The notes: a model not told the origin generated them from the sequence alone. A stretch of 45,382 nt of DNA from Pseudomonadota bacterium (GCA_021779835.1 JAJXZX010000024.1:1-45382), one strand, 5' to 3'. Numbered from the stretch's first letter, positions 7,874 through 16,455 are shown. Translations and numbers: made by a program.

Positions 7874-8874
7874 CCCCGCGCCCCCTGAGGGCGACTTTCC
7901 GCCGTCGGCCCCTCGAACATCGGGCCGACGCCAATCTCGCGCAACTCGCCGCCATCCCGCAACAGGAACAGGGCGCTAAGGCCGTTTTGCCGCGCCAATG
8001 CCGGCCCCGCGTCCTCGCCCGCCACCATGCAGGCGGTAGCCCAGGCATCGGCATACATGCACAGCGGATGCACCACGCTGACCGAGGCGACGCGGTTGCG
8101 CATTGGCCCGCCAAGCCGCGGGTCCATCGTATGCGACAGTCGCATTTTGCCGACATCCACCCAATGCCGGTAATCGCCTGAGGTAGCGACGGCGGAATCC
8201 GTCAGGTCGATCACGCCCAGCACATCGCGGGTCTCGAAATCCGGTCGCTCGACGCCAACGGCCCAAGGCATGTTGTGCTCATTCAACCCACGCGCGCTCA
8301 GTTCGCCGTCCAACGAGACCAGCGCCCGTTTGATGCCAAAGCCCGTGAGGCAGCGCATCATCTCGTCTGCACCAAAGCCCTTTGCGATGCCCGACAGGTC
8401 AAGCTGCACGGCGCCGTGACGGCGCGCGCGACCCTGCGCTGCATCAAGCTCGACCAGTTTGTGCGCGGGCGTGCGGCGCAGGCTAAGCCCCGCCGCGATG
8501 CGCGCCTGATCGGGCGTGCGCCCCTCGGCGCCAAAGCCCCATGCGCCGACCAGATCGCCAACGCCAATATCGAACAACCCACCCGACCGCTCGCCAATGT
8601 CCAGCGCCGTCGTCAGCACCGTCATCAACTCACGCGGCAGCACCTGCCAGATGCCACGCGGCGCGCGGTTCAGCCGCATCAGGTCCGAGGTCGGCTTCCA
8701 CGTTGACATCTGCTGGTCCACCTGGTCGACGGCGGCGAATAGCGCGGGCCCAATCATGGAAACATCCTCGCCCTTTGGGGCGAGGAAGATTGCCGAGTAG
8801 CGGGTGCCCATCGTGGCCCCATTGAGGACGTGGCGGGTCAGCGCCACCCCCGCCTCAGTAGACGTCTTCAACAT
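7870..8874 (-). CDS. apbE: FAD:protein FMN transferase (ApbE family)
   Basis: ApbE enzymes move FMN from FAD onto a Thr or Ser of target proteins. The 334 residues show the family pattern: [12 protein letters not shown] at 19-30, [15 protein letters not shown], the Gly/Ala-rich [24 protein letters not shown] and the metal/FAD region [16 protein letters not shown]. The start overlaps the end of the PepSY-reductase gene by 20 bases, so the two are translationally coupled. The protein begins almost directly with the catalytic domain and has no signal peptide or lipobox, whereas most ApbE proteins are exported. It may work in the cytosol or the start may be misjudged, though no in-frame ATG, GTG or TTG lies further upstream before a stop. 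Its likely target is the DUF2271 protein two genes upstream. Confidence 0.93.
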   Translation of the reverse strand: MLKTSTEAGVALTRHVLNGATMGTRYSAIFLAPKGEDVSMIGPALFAAVDQVDQQMSTWKPTSDLMRLNRAPRGIWQVLPRELMTVLTTALDIGERSGGLFDIGVGDLVGAWGFGAEGRTPDQARIAAGLSLRRTPAHKLVELDAAQGRARRHGAVQLDLSGIAKGFGADEMMRCLTGFGIKRALVSLDGELSARGLNEHNMPWAVGVERPDFETRDVLGVIDLTDSAVATSGDYRHWVDVGKMRLSHTMDPRLGGPMRNRVASVSVVHPLCMYADAWATACMVAGEDAGPALARQNGLSALFLLRDGGELREIGVGPMFEGPTAESRPQGARG

Positions 8875-11068
8875 AGCGTCCCTCAGCCTTCAGCGTGACC
8901 GTGCTCAGCCCCAGCGGTGCAATTACGCCCTCCAATGCTTCCATCACGCCTTCCGCCATATCGCGTCCACCGCACACCATGATCTGCGCGCCACGTTGGA
9001 TCAGCTTGCGCAGCGCATGGGCATCCTCGGCAATCCGGTCCTGCACATAGGCGCGGTCTTGGATGCGAGAAAAAGCAGTGGTCAGGGTGGTCAACCGACG
9101 CTCGCCCAGCCAGCCTTCCAACTCGTCGCGATACAGGTAGTCAGAGCGCGGATCGCGGCCACCGAAGTAAAGGTGCATCGACCGTGCGCGCACATTGCCG
9201 CGGATGAAGCCCGCAAGCGGCCCGATCCCCGTCCCCGCACCGATCAGGATCACCGGCGCTTTGCCGCGCGAGGGGCGGAAATCCGGGTTCGGCTTGATGA
9301 AGGCCGCGATCTGGTCGCCCGGCTCAAGGCTGTGCAGGAAGCCGGAACATTGGCCCCCCGGATGTTTGCGCACACAAATCTCCAGGAACCCGTCGCGGGC
9401 AGAGGACGCCAGCGAATAGAACCGCGGCATGTCGCTGTCCGGCGGCAGGATGCCCACCAGGTCACCGGCCTCAAAGCGCGGCAGACCGTTGCGGTTGGTG
9501 ATCCGCTGCCACAGGGTCTTCGGTCCTTCCGGCGCCATGAAACGCAGCACGGTCGTAGGTGCCTGCACTTCGTCGCCGTAATCGACCCGCTCGACCAGTT
9601 CCAACAGACGGGCGCGCGGCGCTTCGGGTTGGTGCAGCAAGGTCAGATCTATGCCCAAACGCTCGCCCACATCACGGCCCCAGCGTGCAAACTCCTGCAC
9701 CGACTGACGGTCAATGGTGTCGTAGGGCAGCATCGCATTCCACAGCTTGGTATCCAGCGCCTCTGCCACATCATAGCCGAACTGGCTGAACTTGGGGAAC
9801 TGACGGTCGCCAAATCCCAGCAGAGCCACCGGGAAGTCCGGCGCATGCGGGATCTTTTCCAGACGCGCCATGAACGCCTTGGCAGAGGCCGGTGCCGCAC
9901 CATCGCCGTGGGTCGAGGTCAATATGAACATCCGTTTGGCATGAGGATAATGCTTGCCCAAGCTATTCATCGGCCCGGTATGCACCCTTTGCCCCGCCGC
10001 CGTCAGCGCGTCATGCAGGGTGCGTGCGAAACCCCAAGTGGCGTTGCCATCGCTGCCCACAAGGATGATCGTATCCGACGAATGTGCCGTATGGTTATGC
10101 GCAAAGCGCGGCAGCGAGCGGCGGCGACGCCACCAGATCACCGTGCCGGTTGCCGCCATGATCGGCGCGCACAGCGCAGCCAAGCCCAGCAGCAGCCCCA
10201 GCGACCAGAAACCTTGGCCGGTGTGCAGCATGTAAACCGTCTCATAAATCTGGCGCATCAGGCCGTGCGGCAGCCAGCTAAGCATCTGGCCGGTGGCTTG
10301 ATCGACAAACCCCTGCCCGGTCGAGGTGCTGACCGTAAAGACATCCGACGGGTCGGTCGGAAAGGCCAGATCGCGCAGGTTCGACAGTGGAATCGACTTC
10401 AGTGCATCAAGCTGCGCGATTGGCAGCGGCGTGCCGCCATTCACCGCCGCCGGAAACGCAGGTTGCGCGTCAAGCCCGTTGGAAATCACCTGCAGGTTGG
10501 CCATCGACATCCAGAATCCGGTGAAGGCCGACAAAAGCAAGCCAAGGATGGCAAAGCGGCCCACCTCGACGTGCAGCCGCTGCGTTGTGGTGCCACGTGC
10601 GCGGGAAAACACCTGACGCCAGCCGCCCATCCGCTGCGCCAACATGAACGCGCCAGAGATGCAAAGCGCGATCATCGCAAAGGCGGTAAAGCCCGTGACC
10701 CACCGGCCCGAATTGCCCATAAGCAACGACCGGTGCAGGTTGGTCATCCAGATGACAAAGCCTGACGGCGCATAAGGCCCCAGCACCGCGCCGGTGTTGG
10801 GATCAATCAGGTCGGCCCCCGATGCCGTCTGCGTGCTAAACGACGCCACAATGCTGCCGGAAGCCTGGCGCGTGATATCCGTCACCCCCGACACATGGCG
10901 CGCCACATTTGACGCAAGTTCTGCCACCGTCATCTGTGCGACGGGCGCGGCCGGCGTCACCGCAACTTCCAGTGCGGGGATCGTCGAAAGGATCACCCCG
11001 CTCAGCGCCAGAACGACGATCAGAACAGAGGCCAGTAGGCCGGGAAGCTTGTGAAAGGTGCGAAGCAT
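8855..11068 (-). CDS. PepSY membrane module fused to a diflavin (flavodoxin + FAD/NADPH) reductase
   Basis: A 737-residue two-part protein. Residues 1-315 form a PepSY-type membrane module with four predicted membrane segments (about 10-32, 123-146, 170-192 and 286-312). Histidines lie at membrane edges (LHRSLL, LHVEVG, LHTGQG), as expected for haem or quinone contact. Residues 332-475 are a flavodoxin domain (SDGNATWGFA and the STHGDG loop) and would bind FMN. Residues 490-737 are a CysJ-like FAD/NADPH reductase: RFYSLASS at 549-556, GGQCSGFLHSL at 571-581, the NADPH loop GAGTGIGPL at 610-618, and FGGRDPRSDYLY at 635-646. It probably moves electrons from cytosolic NADPH across the membrane. 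It sits 17 bases after the DUF2271 gene and overlaps apbE. Annotators often call such proteins sulfite reductase alpha-like, but no sulfite reductase partner is present. Confidence 0.92.
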   Translation of the reverse strand: MLRTFHKLPGLLASVLIVVLALSGVILSTIPALEVAVTPAAPVAQMTVAELASNVARHVSGVTDITRQASGSIVASFSTQTASGADLIDPNTGAVLGPYAPSGFVIWMTNLHRSLLMGNSGRWVTGFTAFAMIALCISGAFMLAQRMGGWRQVFSRARGTTTQRLHVEVGRFAILGLLLSAFTGFWMSMANLQVISNGLDAQPAFPAAVNGGTPLPIAQLDALKSIPLSNLRDLAFPTDPSDVFTVSTSTGQGFVDQATGQMLSWLPHGLMRQIYETVYMLHTGQGFWSLGLLLGLAALCAPIMAATGTVIWWRRRRSLPRFAHNHTAHSSDTIILVGSDGNATWGFARTLHDALTAAGQRVHTGPMNSLGKHYPHAKRMFILTSTHGDGAAPASAKAFMARLEKIPHAPDFPVALLGFGDRQFPKFSQFGYDVAEALDTKLWNAMLPYDTIDRQSVQEFARWGRDVGERLGIDLTLLHQPEAPRARLLELVERVDYGDEVQAPTTVLRFMAPEGPKTLWQRITNRNGLPRFEAGDLVGILPPDSDMPRFYSLASSARDGFLEICVRKHPGGQCSGFLHSLEPGDQIAAFIKPNPDFRPSRGKAPVILIGAGTGIGPLAGFIRGNVRARSMHLYFGGRDPRSDYLYRDELEGWLGERRLTTLTTAFSRIQDRAYVQDRIAEDAHALRKLIQRGAQIMVCGGRDMAEGVMEALEGVIAPLGLSTVTLKAEGRYVEDVY

Positions 11069-11085
11069 CGGGTCCGTCCTGTCAA

Positions 11086-11553
11086 TTACATTTGATACGA
11101 AAAATGGCCGATATAGGCACGGCCGCTGAAGGCGTGGCCTGAATCCTTGCTGGTCAACGGCGCGCTGATATCGCGCGCGCTCTCCATCATCCCTTCCGAG
11201 GCGACGTCAGCGTGGATCGTGTAGCCCGCGTTGATCATCGCGTCGGCGATGTCGGTCCGCACCGTCAGCGTTTCGCCTGCGCCGACGCTGGCACCGGTGA
11301 TCCCGTTCAGGTTGGCACGCCCGCGCGCGGCGCGCTGCCACCCGCCAAGGTGGCGATAATAATAGGGCCGTCCGCCCGCCATCCAGATCGTCTTGACATA
11401 AGCGCCGTGCGAGTCGGTGAGGTACAGCACGATATATGCGCTGTAGCCGCCGAACTGCTTCAGCGAGGTTTTGATCGTCACAGCACGGGCCATCGCATAC
11501 CGCGGGGCCGCAAGGGCCAGGGTAAGGACAAGGGCGGTTGCGATCTTCTTCAT
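11086..11553 (-). CDS. DUF2271 exported protein with a candidate covalent-flavin motif
   Basis: A 155-residue protein with a Sec signal peptide (MKKIATALVLTLALAAPRYAMA, cleavage near residue 22). The mature part follows the DUF2271 pattern: beta strands with GGYSAYIVLYLTDSHGAYVKTIWMAGG, then YYRHLGGWQRAARG and NLNGITGASVG. The stretch Asn83-Gly-Ile-Thr-Gly-Ala-Ser89 (codons 11307 down to 11287) resembles the ApbE recognition motif in proteins such as NqrC and RnfG, where FMN is joined to the last Thr/Ser. It is the first gene of an operon with the PepSY-reductase and ApbE, so covalent FMN on Ser89 is a reasonable inference, not shown. The protein would act in the periplasm as an electron carrier or redox enzyme. 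The real substrate is unknown. Confidence 0.85.
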   Translation of the reverse strand: MKKIATALVLTLALAAPRYAMARAVTIKTSLKQFGGYSAYIVLYLTDSHGAYVKTIWMAGGRPYYYRHLGGWQRAARGRANLNGITGASVGAGETLTVRTDIADAMINAGYTIHADVASEGMMESARDISAPLTSKDSGHAFSGRAYIGHFSYQM

Positions 11554-11699
11554 GGACAGACTCCGTTCTTCAATGCGTTGACCCGTTATCGCTGGCCATC
11601 GCTGACGCCAACCTTACGGAATCGGCCCTCAAATGCTGCGCCGCAGCTTTGCAGGGGCAAAATCGGCAGAAATCGGCGTATTTGCGGGACTCGCCATGA

Positions 11700-11714
11700 G
11701 AACAAAACAGGAAT
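11700..11714 (+). promoter_or_regulatory. Candidate LexA (SOS) box upstream of dnaE2
   Basis: GAAC (11700-11703), a 7-base spacer and GAAT (11711-11714) match the alphaproteobacterial LexA direct repeat GAAC-N7-GAAC at seven of eight positions. It lies 78 bases before the dnaE2 GTG. DnaE2 genes in this class are usually LexA-controlled, so the position is right, but one mismatch leaves it a candidate. Confidence 0.45.
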
Positions 11715-11792
11715 ACTCTTACCGAACCCTGAAATGCTCTGCTGATAGAATCGGCCTTGGCATGCGCTCCGTCCAGCACAGAGAGGAACCCG

Positions 11793-14675
11793 GTGGCATT
11801 CGTCGAACTCTCTGCAACCTCGAATTTCACCTTCCTGACCGGCGGCTCCCACCCCGAGGAATTCATACGCCGTGCCGCGACGATGGGGATGAGCGGCCTC
11901 GCCATTGCCGATGAAAACTCGGTTGCGGGCATCGTGCGCGCCCATGCAGCGGCCCGCGAAATCGCGCGGCTGGCGGCAAGCGGAGAGGTCTTCGCCGCCC
12001 CCCCTCGCCTGATCCCCGCCGCCCGCATCGTGACGACGGATGGCCTGACCGTCACCGCCTTGCCCCGCGACCGCACCGCCTGGGGGCAGCTCTGCCGCCT
12101 CATCACGCTGGGTCGCCGCCGCAGCGACAAGGGCACATGCGCCCTCACACTCGATGATCTGCTGGAAGGGGGCGCGGGGATAGAGCTGCTGCTGCACCCC
12201 GCGCCGCAAGACACCATCTCTCCCGAAAACCCCGGCAACAGCGATGACTGGCGCGGCCAAGCCGCCCGGCTGATCCGCCGCTTTCCGGGGCAGGTTTCCC
12301 TGATGATGGCGCCGCATTATGACGGGCAAGAGGTGCCGCGTTTTGCCCAACTTACCGCGCTGGCGCAAACCCTTGGCATCCCGCCCGTCGCCTCTGGCCT
12401 GCCGCTGATGCACCACGGATCACGCCACCGCATCGTCGATGTGCTGACCGCGATTCGCACCGGCACCACTGTCGACCGGCTTGGCCGCGCCGCGCTGCCC
12501 AATGGCGAGCGGCGGCTGCGCGCGGAACCCGAAATGCTGCGTCTCTACCGTGGGCATGAGGCCGCCGTGCATTACAGTGGCACCATCGCCGCCCGCCTGA
12601 CCTTCTCGCTTGACCAGTTGCGCTATGAATACCCCTCGGAGTTTGCCAAGGGCGAAACCCCTGCCGCGCGGCTCGACCGGCTGGCACGCGCCGGGTTGAA
12701 CTGGCGCTATCCCGACGGGCCGACACCCCGCGTGCTGGACATGCTGGAACACGAACTGCGCCTGATCGCCAAGCTGAAGTATGAGCCCTACTTCCTCACC
12801 GTCCATGACATCGTGCAATTCGCCCGCAGCCGCGGCATCCTCTGCCAAGGCCGCGGCTCGGCGGCCAACTCTGTCGTCTGCTACGCGCTTGGCGTCACCT
12901 CGGTCTCGCCGGAAATCGGCACCATGGTCTTTGAACGCTTTGTCTCCGAGGCGCGGGACGAGCCGCCCGACATCGACGTGGATTTTGAACACGAACGTCG
13001 CGAAGAGGTGATCCAGCACATCTACGAAACCTACGGTCGCCACCGCGCCGGCCTCTGCGCCACCGTGATCCACTATCGCGGCAAACGCGCCGTGCGCGAG
13101 GTCGGCAAGGCGATGGGCCTGTCCGAACACCTCACCGCCGCCATTGCCAGCCAGATCTGGGGCTGGGGCAGCGCCAAGACGGTTGACGACACGCGCCTGC
13201 GCGAAATCGGCCTTGATCCCACCGACCGCCGCCTAAAGCTAACCCTTGCCCTCGTCGAGGAAATTCAGGGCTTCCCCCGCCACCTCAGCCAACATGTCGG
13301 CGGTTTTATCATCACCGAAGGGCGGCTGGATGAACTGGTCCCGATCGAGAACGCCGCGATGGACGATCGCACCGTCATCTGCTGGGACAAGGACGATATC
13401 GACACGCTCGGCATCCTCAAGGTCGATGTGCTGGCGCTGGGGATGCTGTCGTGCATCCGCAAGGCCTTCGGCCTGATCGACCAGCACCACCAGACGCAAT
13501 ATACCCTCGCCACGGTCCCCGCCGAAGACCCCGAAACCTACCGGATGCTGTGCAATGCCGACTCGGTTGGCGTGTTTCAGGTCGAAAGCCGGGCGCAGAT
13601 GAACTTTTTGCCCCGTATGCGCCCGCGCTGCTTTTACGATCTGGTGATTCAGGTCGCCATCATCCGACCGGGGCCGATTCAGGGCGACATGGTTCACCCC
13701 TACCTGCGCCGCCGCAACGGCGACGAGGTGGTCTCTTTCCCCTCTGACGCGCTGGGAAAGGTTCTGGCCAAAACGCTTGGCGTGCCGCTGTTTCAGGAGC
13801 AGGCGATGCAGATCGCCATCATCGGCGCTGGCTTTTCCCCGGAAGAGGCCGACCGCCTGCGCCGCTCGCTTGCCACCTTCAAGAAGCACGGCAGCGTCAG
13901 CGATTTTCAGGATCGCTTCATCCAAGGCATGCGCGCGAACGGCTATGATGACGACTTCGCCACCCGCTGCTTTTCGCAGATCGAGGGCTTCGGCAGCTAC
14001 GGCTTCCCCGAAAGCCATGCCGCCAGCTTTGCCTACCTCGTCTATGCCTCGGCATGGATCAAACGCCACCACCCCGGCATCTTCGCCTGCGCCCTGCTGA
14101 ATTCCCAACCGATGGGCTTCTACGCCCCCGCCCAAATCGTGCGCGACGCCCGCGAACATGGCGTGCAGGTGCGCCCGGTCTGCGTCAACGCGAGCTTCTG
14201 GGACAACGCGATGGAGCCCGACGGGCGCGGCGGCCTTGCCCTCCGGCTCGGCTTTCGCCAGATCACGGGCCTGCGTCAGGACGAGGCGATGTGGATCGCC
14301 ACCGCCCGCGGCAACGGCTACCGCACGGTCGAGGATGTCTGGCGCCGCGCCGGAACCCCACCCCACCAGATCACCCGCCTTGCCGAGGCCGACGCCTTTG
14401 CCAGCCTCGGCATGTCACGCCGCGATGCGCTGTGGCAGGCCCGCGCCCTGACCGGCGATGCGCCGCTACCCCTCTTTTCCGGTGACATCGACGGCGAGAT
14501 GATCGTGGAACCCGCCGTGTTCCTGAAGGCGATGACCGAGGGAGAAGAGGTGGTAGAGGATTATGTCGCCATGCGCCTGACGTTGCGTGCGCACCCGATG
14601 GCCCTGCTGCGTCCCCTGCTGACGCCACCAACGGGCGCCCAATCCCGGCGGGCGTTCTGCGCTGAAGCCTTGTAA
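11793..14675 (+). CDS. dnaE2: Error-prone DNA polymerase DnaE2, C-terminally shortened
   Basis: A C-family polymerase of the translesion type, used with ImuA and ImuB in damage-induced mutagenesis. From the GTG at 11793 (GAGAGG just upstream; the protein begins VAFVELSATSNFTFLTGGSHPEE) it has 960 residues. Seen in order: an N-terminal PHP domain (FTFLTGGSHPEEFIRRA), the palm metal motif PPDIDVDFEHERREEVIQ, the finger region VFQVESRAQMNF and RPGPIQGDMVHPYLRRR, and the helix-hairpin-helix part with GFPESHAASFAYLVYASAW. Family members usually run to about 1,050-1,150 residues and end in an OB-fold domain. Here the reading ends soon after RLTLRAHPMALLRP, with a short unrelated tail (LLTPPTGAQSRRAFCAEAL), so the OB fold is missing. 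No imuA, imuB or lexA is nearby. Confidence 0.93.
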   Translation: MAFVELSATSNFTFLTGGSHPEEFIRRAATMGMSGLAIADENSVAGIVRAHAAAREIARLAASGEVFAAPPRLIPAARIVTTDGLTVTALPRDRTAWGQLCRLITLGRRRSDKGTCALTLDDLLEGGAGIELLLHPAPQDTISPENPGNSDDWRGQAARLIRRFPGQVSLMMAPHYDGQEVPRFAQLTALAQTLGIPPVASGLPLMHHGSRHRIVDVLTAIRTGTTVDRLGRAALPNGERRLRAEPEMLRLYRGHEAAVHYSGTIAARLTFSLDQLRYEYPSEFAKGETPAARLDRLARAGLNWRYPDGPTPRVLDMLEHELRLIAKLKYEPYFLTVHDIVQFARSRGILCQGRGSAANSVVCYALGVTSVSPEIGTMVFERFVSEARDEPPDIDVDFEHERREEVIQHIYETYGRHRAGLCATVIHYRGKRAVREVGKAMGLSEHLTAAIASQIWGWGSAKTVDDTRLREIGLDPTDRRLKLTLALVEEIQGFPRHLSQHVGGFIITEGRLDELVPIENAAMDDRTVICWDKDDIDTLGILKVDVLALGMLSCIRKAFGLIDQHHQTQYTLATVPAEDPETYRMLCNADSVGVFQVESRAQMNFLPRMRPRCFYDLVIQVAIIRPGPIQGDMVHPYLRRRNGDEVVSFPSDALGKVLAKTLGVPLFQEQAMQIAIIGAGFSPEEADRLRRSLATFKKHGSVSDFQDRFIQGMRANGYDDDFATRCFSQIEGFGSYGFPESHAASFAYLVYASAWIKRHHPGIFACALLNSQPMGFYAPAQIVRDAREHGVQVRPVCVNASFWDNAMEPDGRGGLALRLGFRQITGLRQDEAMWIATARGNGYRTVEDVWRRAGTPPHQITRLAEADAFASLGMSRRDALWQARALTGDAPLPLFSGDIDGEMIVEPAVFLKAMTEGEEVVEDYVAMRLTLRAHPMALLRPLLTPPTGAQSRRAFCAEAL

Positions 14676-14701
14676 TTGAGTATTTTTGCCAAGAAGAAAT
14701 G

Positions 14702-14731
14702 AAAAGGGCACCGCCCATAACGGCAGCGCCC
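14702..14731 (-). terminator. Intrinsic terminator after serA
   Basis: On the minus strand a 10-base stem forms (plus-strand arms 14722-14731 and 14706-14715) with two G-U pairs and a 6-base loop. It is followed at once by a TTTT run and further T-rich sequence. It ends the serC-serA transcript about 40 bases after the serA stop. On the + strand the same stem lies just after dnaE2 and is followed by only three T, so it may also help end that transcript. Confidence 0.7.
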
Positions 14732-14768
14732 CCTTTAGGCTCAATATCTTATCGGGTTTTGGGCGACC

Positions 14769-16364
14769 TTACGCCACGTCGAATTGCAGCGGTTTCACTT
14801 GGCTGAACATGCCTGAGCCTTCCAGCACCGCGACCACTTTCGGGTCGAGCGCCTGATCCAGATACAGGATCGCAATCGCGTCCTTGCCCACGCCCGAACG
14901 GCCAAGGGTGAAGTTTGCGATGTTGACCCCGTTCTTACCCATCGTCATGCCCAGCAGGCCGATGATGCCCGGCACGTCTTCGTTGGTGGTGTAAAGCATA
15001 TGCTCGCCCACCTCGGCGTCGATGTTGATGCCCTTGATCTGGATAAAGCGCGGCTTGCCGTCACTGAAGCAGGTGCCCGCAACCGAACGCTCGCGCTTGT
15101 CGGTGACCACAGTCAGCTTGATATAGGCGTCAAAGCTGCCCGACTTTTCCTGACGCGTGGTGGAAACCTGCACACCGCGTTCCTTCGCGATGATCGGGGC
15201 TGAAACCATGTTCACGTCCGGGTTGGTCGCCTGCAAAATCCCCGCGATCACCGCGCAGTTCAGCGCGGCAAGGTTCATCTCGGCCACGCTGCCATCATAC
15301 AGCACGTTGATCGCCTTGATCGGCTCGTCGGTCATTTGCCCCACGAACGACCCCAGATGCGAGGCGAGCTTTAGCCACGGCCCCATCACCGCCGCCTCCT
15401 CAGCCGTGACTGACGGCATGTTCAGCGCGTTCTGCACCGCACCCGTCAGCAGGTAATCCGACATCTGCTCGGCCACTTGCAGCGCCACGTTTTCCTGCGC
15501 TTCGGTCGTCGCCGCGCCAAGGTGCGGCGTGCAAACCACGTTTGGCAGGCCGAACAGCGGGCTATCCGTCGCCGGTTCCACCGCGAACACGTCAAACGCA
15601 GCGGCAGCAACCTGCCCCGATTTCAGCGCCTCTGCCAGCGCAGCCTCATCCACCAGACCGCCCCGCGCGCAGTTGATGATGCGCACGCCCTTCTTGGTCT
15701 TGGCAATCGCCTCTGCCGATAGGATGTTGCGCGTCTTGTCGGTCAGCGGCACGTGCAGCGTGATAAAGTCGGCGCGCGCCAGCAACTCTTCCAGTTCCAC
15801 CTTATGCACGCCCAGCGTCTTGGCGCGTTCGTCGGACAGGAAGGGGTCATAGGCCACCACCTTCATGTGTAGGCCCAGCGCACGGTCGCAAACGATGCCG
15901 CCTATATTGCCCGCACCGATCACGCCCAGCGTCTTGTTGTAAAGCTCAACGCCCATGAAGCGCGACTTTTCCCACTTGCCCGCCTGGGTCGAGGCATTGG
16001 CCTCCGGGATCTGGCGCGCGGCGGCGAACATCATCGCGATGGCATGTTCGGCGGTGGTGATCGAGTTGCCGAACGGCGTGTTCATCACGATCACGCCTTT
16101 CTTCGAGGCGGCAGGAATATCGACGTTATCGACGCCGATACCGGCGCGGCCGATCACCTTCAGGTTGGTCGCCTTTTCCAGCAGCTTGTCGGTCACTTTG
16201 GTGGCCGAACGGATTGCAAGGCCGTCATACTGGCCGATGATCTCGGCCAGCTTTTCCTTGTCCTTGCCCAGCTTCGGCATGTAATCGACCTCGACGCCAC
16301 GATCGCGGAAGATCTGCACGGCGGTTTCGGAAAGCTCATCAGATACGAGAACGCGGGGTGCCAT
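14769..16364 (-). CDS. serA: D-3-phosphoglycerate dehydrogenase
   Basis: Oxidises 3-phosphoglycerate to 3-phosphohydroxypyruvate with NAD+, the first committed step of serine synthesis. The 531 residues are the long form. The catalytic and NAD domains have GVIGAGNIGG (GAGNIG 150-155) and the catalytic Arg234 (NCARGG), Glu263 and His281 (TPHLGAATTEAQ). An intervening ASB-type domain lies at about 305-450. A C-terminal ACT domain at about 455-531 (LYTTNEDVPGIIGLLGMTMGKNGVNIANFTLGR) is typically the serine feedback site. AGGAGCC precedes the ATG at good spacing. It lies 91 bases behind serC in the same direction, with a hairpin in the gap, and ends before an intrinsic terminator. Confidence 0.97.
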   Translation of the reverse strand: MAPRVLVSDELSETAVQIFRDRGVEVDYMPKLGKDKEKLAEIIGQYDGLAIRSATKVTDKLLEKATNLKVIGRAGIGVDNVDIPAASKKGVIVMNTPFGNSITTAEHAIAMMFAAARQIPEANASTQAGKWEKSRFMGVELYNKTLGVIGAGNIGGIVCDRALGLHMKVVAYDPFLSDERAKTLGVHKVELEELLARADFITLHVPLTDKTRNILSAEAIAKTKKGVRIINCARGGLVDEAALAEALKSGQVAAAAFDVFAVEPATDSPLFGLPNVVCTPHLGAATTEAQENVALQVAEQMSDYLLTGAVQNALNMPSVTAEEAAVMGPWLKLASHLGSFVGQMTDEPIKAINVLYDGSVAEMNLAALNCAVIAGILQATNPDVNMVSAPIIAKERGVQVSTTRQEKSGSFDAYIKLTVVTDKRERSVAGTCFSDGKPRFIQIKGINIDAEVGEHMLYTTNEDVPGIIGLLGMTMGKNGVNIANFTLGRSGVGKDAIAILYLDQALDPKVVAVLEGSGMFSQVKPLQFDVA

Positions 16365-16430
16365 GTTTGGCTCCTATATGAATTTATGTTCTGGAATGGC
16401 GAGGATGCCCCCGCCCAATGGTTCGGGTAG

Positions 16431-16448
16431 GACGGGGTTGACCCCGTC
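16431..16448 (-). repeat. Intercistronic hairpin between serC and serA
   Basis: GACGGGG (16431-16437) and CCCCGTC (16442-16448) form a perfect 7-base stem around a 4-base loop, eight bases after the serC stop. No U-run follows. It could protect the 3' end of serC mRNA or adjust the serC to serA ratio. Confidence 0.4.
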
Positions 16449-16455
16449 ACACCCG

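Noticed and set aside
8804..10765. A 653-codon open frame on the + strand
   Set aside because: It lies opposite the PepSY-reductase gene, which has all flavodoxin and reductase motifs; the antisense product is low-complexity His/Arg/Gln-rich sequence.
8855..11068. Reading the PepSY fusion as assimilatory sulfite reductase CysJ
   Set aside because: The reductase half resembles CysJ, but the N-terminal PepSY membrane module and the ApbE/DUF2271 neighbours point elsewhere, and no cysI-like gene is present.
12420..14366. Long minus-strand open frames opposite dnaE2
   Set aside because: They overlap an intact polymerase gene, have shadow-type composition and no ribosome sites of note.
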